Of a DNA stretch of 30,098 nt, positions 27,525-30,098 are shown one piece after another. Each line of letters begins with the position of its first letter. The first letter of the stretch is position 1. Source of the stretch: Dehalococcoidales bacterium (GTDB lineage Bacteria; Chloroflexota; Dehalococcoidia; Dehalococcoidales; UBA2162); assembly GCA_030648675.1 (NCBI GenBank), contig JAUSGV010000059.1:1-30098 (forward strand). The letters are read 5' to 3'. Made by a program: the position numbers and the translations under genes. Below the pieces are notes generated by a model. That model was not told the DNA's origin. It saw only the letters and a list, made by a program, of their open reading frames with translations, and searched no databases.

Positions 27525-30098
27525 TCTGTTTTCGTTTTCGATACCGGCAGCGTAAAGAAAAACGTCGAACCCTTACCTTTTTCCGATTCGACCCGTATTC
27601 TTCCGCCGTGAGCTTCCAACAGTATGCGGCAAACTCTTAATCCCAGCCCCGTACCCTGAATAGCTCCCTTAACCGTTGCCCCCAACCGCTCAAAACTCTG
27701 GAAAAGCCTGGCCTGATCGTCTGATGATATCCCCGGTCCCTGGTCTCTGACGCCGAAAATAAGTAACTCTCCCTCTTGTCTGCCGGTTATTCTGACTTCA
27801 CCCCCGTTGGGCGAATATTTAATGGCGTTATCGACGAGATTGTAAAAGATCCTTTCCACCCGGAGCGGGTCGGCTTGGGCCGGGGCCAGGGTTTGAGACA
27901 CATCGCTGACAAGATGGTGAATGTCCGACTTACTTTGCAAAACCTTCACCACGCTTTGGACGATATCCGCTACGTTTAACGACGTAGTATTCAACACTAA
28001 ACGGTCTGATTGTTGCCGCGACAATTCGAGCAGATTATCCACAAGGTTGGCCAGGATACCGGCATGATTGACCGCATCTCCCAGCAGCACTCGAGCTTGT
28101 TCACTATCTATTCTCAAATCGGTTGCTGTTGCCAGAGCACCGATAATGACCGTAAGCGGTGTCTTTAGTTCGTGGGAAACCATGCCGATAAATTCATCCT
28201 TTAACTCATCCACCTTCTTGCGCACGGTGATATCTTTTCCATAGATGCAGAGGTTTTGGTTAGTCGGCACGGGAGAAATCGCCTGTTCGTACCAGCGGTC
28301 GCCGACTTTTATGTCTCTTGTCCGGTAGCCCGTTTTTTCTGAGCCGATTCCCACGGCGATGGTGTACCACCCTGTCAGGTAAGGATGCATTACGGTCAAT
28401 TTGGGCAGGTCGGGAAATAAAGCATTGGCCGACGGGTTCATGTATACTACATTGCCATTTGCATCGAGTTCCACCACCGGATTGGGGTTGAGCTCCGTAA
28501 ATGTAGCCCGATAAGCGATTTCAGCTTCTGTTTTCTTCCGCTCGGTAATGTCCCGAATATTGGAACTGCGATATAAAGGCTTGCCGGAGCTATCTTTGCT
28601 CACCGACATATGATTGGAAACCCAAACCCAGTTGCCGTTTTTATGGCGCTCGCGGTATTCCGCTTCAGCTTCCCCGGATTCCAGCGAGCGTGCCAGCGCT
28701 GCTTGCAGGACTGGTAGATCGTCGGAATAAACCATTGCCATCGCTGTTTGATTATCAATGTTGGCGAACTCTGCCGGTAAATACCCCACCAGAGCTTCGA
28801 CCGATGGACTGACATACTCGTATTGGCTGTTTCGCAGGTTATACCGTGCGATGACGTCTCTGGAACTCTCTAATACTGAACGAAAGCGTTCCTCGCTCCG
28901 TCTCAATTCTTCCTCTGATTGCTTGCGCTCGGTTATATCAACCAACGAAACAATGCTGTGTTGTTTACCGTTGAGAACTATTGTTTCAGTGTAATACAAC
29001 ACTATCAATCGCTTTCCCGTCTTAGTTTGAATATTTGTCTCAACTCCGTTCAGCTTAGCTTTTTCTCGAACGATCCGAAACAATCTTTCCCGCTCGGCAA
29101 TGTCGACGATATTTAATTCAGCCGAATAGTGCCCGATGAGCTCATCCCGCGAGTACCCAACCAACTGTGTGTACCTGTCATTAACATCCACCCAGCGCCC
29201 TTCGGGTATCAAAGACATCGTCATTGGGATCGGGCTGCCATGGAATGCCTTGTAGAACCTTTCCTCGCTTTCGTTAAGCTTAGCTTCCGTTTGACTCAAA
29301 AGTCCGGCCATGGCTTCTCCGGTACTGACCTGAGTCTGTTTCGCCTCCCTCATTACCACCAGCGCCGTAACCAGAAAATATAGACCGCCGATCACCGCGG
29401 CAATACGCCCGGTCCAATTAAGCGGTGTGCCTGTTTTCACCGCAAGAAGGAGGCTGATAAAACCTAAAGCCGAAAGCAAAAGCGCCAGGGAATACCAGAA
29501 TTGCATTTCAGACCTGCTTTTATAGTATTCTCTGAAATTCGTTACACCGGAAACGAAAAATAATGCGGTGGCTGTCGCCAGCACCAGTTCCCGCAACGGG
29601 GTACCACCCGCCCCCTGGACGAAGAAAGGCGGCAGAACTCCCGCGACGCTGATCGCCGTAACGTATATCATAAAGAATACTATCGGGATATAAACCTGGG
29701 CAACCGTTAACCATAAGTTATTGTTCTTATCCTTGGGTGGTACACGATTGTCAACAAAAAATGAGCCGAGCAAGAACATGGCAGAACCAAGAAGAGTCAA
29801 GATATTATCTGTCGTTATCGTGGCATTTATACTGGAAAACGTCTGCAAAAGGCCGCTCAGTATCACCGCGAGCCCGTAAGCCAGCGATCCTGCTCCGATC
29901 CAGATAGACGGCCAGACTCCGGTACGCGCGAAACTACTCGCCGCCATTCCCGAAAGAACGAGCAGCGGTATTCCTACAAAAATAATATTCAGGGACAAAA
30001 TGAGATAAGGCGGATCGGAGCTCGCTTGAATATTAAGGAAAAGAAATGCGATTGTCGCAACCAGGATTAAACCCACCAGCCAAACAGCCGGACGTTTG
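27521..30098 (-). CDS. Membrane multi-PAS sensor histidine kinase (5' end beyond window)
   Basis: The N-terminal 240 residues hold about seven or eight membrane spans. Three PAS domains follow (about 270-385, 395-512 and 522-620), the first two ending in DITERK-type junctions. Then come HisKA with phosphorylatable H635 (MVSHELKTPL) and HATPase_c with the N box around NLVDNAIKYS, DQGPGI and GTGLGL. The numbering is from GTG 30076, but the frame stays open to the window edge (reading KRPAVWLV upstream), so the true start probably lies outside. It senses a membrane or small-molecule signal and likely phosphorylates the adjacent receiver, although convergent order means they are not co-transcribed. 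Confidence 0.92.
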   Translation of the reverse strand, partial: KRPAVWLVGLILVATIAFLFLNIQASSDPPYLILSLNIIFVGIPLLVLSGMAASSFARTGVWPSIWIGAGSLAYGLAVILSGLLQTFSSINATITTDNILTLLGSAMFLLGSFFVDNRVPPKDKNNNLWLTVAQVYIPIVFFMIYVTAISVAGVLPPFFVQGAGGTPLRELVLATATALFFVSGVTNFREYYKSRSEMQFWYSLALLLSALGFISLLLAVKTGTPLNWTGRIAAVIGGLYFLVTALVVMREAKQTQVSTGEAMAGLLSQTEAKLNESEERFYKAFHGSPIPMTMSLIPEGRWVDVNDRYTQLVGYSRDELIGHYSAELNIVDIAERERLFRIVREKAKLNGVETNIQTKTGKRLIVLYYTETIVLNGKQHSIVSLVDITERKQSEEELRRSEERFRSVLESSRDVIARYNLRNSQYEYVSPSVEALVGYLPAEFANIDNQTAMAMVYSDDLPVLQAALARSLESGEAEAEYRERHKNGNWVWVSNHMSVSKDSSGKPLYRSSNIRDITERKKTEAEIAYRATFTELNPNPVVELDANGNVVYMNPSANALFPDLPKLTVMHPYLTGWYTIAVGIGSEKTGYRTRDIKVGDRWYEQAISPVPTNQNLCIYGKDITVRKKVDELKDEFIGMVSHELKTPLTVIIGALATATDLRIDSEQARVLLGDAVNHAGILANLVDNLLELSRQQSDRLVLNTTSLNVADIVQSVVKVLQSKSDIHHLVSDVSQTLAPAQADPLRVERIFYNLVDNAIKYSPNGGEVRITGRQEGELLIFGVRDQGPGISSDDQARLFQSFERLGATVKGAIQGTGLGLRVCRILLEAHGGRIRVESEKGKGSTFFFTLPVSKTKTD

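Overview
The window comes from a bacterial chromosome of mixed but mostly moderate GC content. It is densely packed with genes, and start codons vary (ATG, GTG, TTG). A complete F-type ATP synthase operon, a coenzyme-B12-type ribonucleotide reductase tail, rpsP-khpA, a class III polyhydroxyalkanoate (PHA) synthase operon and a Lon-related protease are consistent with an uncultured environmental bacterium. A Chloroflexota (Dehalococcoidia-like) origin is my best guess, made from gene content and style only; no rRNA or other decisive marker is present.

Layout. 1-377: 3' end of an adenosylcobalamin-dependent ribonucleotide reductase. 386-2486: an AT-rich island with a type II restriction-modification pair (beta-class methyltransferase and MvaI/BcnI-like endonuclease) and a small unknown gene. 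Its two edges carry inverted copies of one hairpin repeat. 2519-3663: a NYN-domain putative nuclease and a bifunctional-nuclease-family (DUF151) protein, the latter with a near-consensus promoter. 3692-10747: the ATP synthase operon atpZ-B-E-[40-aa membrane peptide]-F-H-A-G-D-C, with a promoter-then-hairpin leader. 10845-11338 (-): rpsP-khpA behind a perfect consensus promoter placed so close to the ATG that the mRNA should be leaderless.

11407-17011 (-): a probable PHA granule operon: a short AhpD/CMD-like fragment protein, a duplicated-domain PhaE/phasin-like protein, a short PhaE, PhaC, two short-chain reductases (one with an unusual repeated insertion) and a SAM methyltransferase. The two PhaE-like proteins and PhaC would form and coat the synthase, and the reductases would supply (R)-3-hydroxyacyl-CoA. 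17210-19777 (-): a three-gene ABC-2 exporter. 20087-23488: a three-BON-domain stress protein diverging from a Lon-like protease. These two and the first gene of the PHA cluster share a promoter-like sequence, which hints at a common (perhaps stress) regulon.

23495-24862 (-): a pyridine nucleotide-disulfide oxidoreductase. 24950-25151 (-): a truncated, frameshifted chagasin-like (I42) protease-inhibitor pseudogene. 25293-25907 (-): a YgjP/DUF45 metallohydrolase. 26021-26971 (-): a coiled-coil lipoprotein with Asn sequons in heptad register. 27135-30098: a single-domain response regulator converging on a large multi-PAS membrane histidine kinase that runs off the right edge.

The strongest candidates for something undescribed are the 40-residue single-span protein encoded inside the ATP synthase operon and the duplicated PhaE/phasin architecture next to the repeat-inserted reductase.
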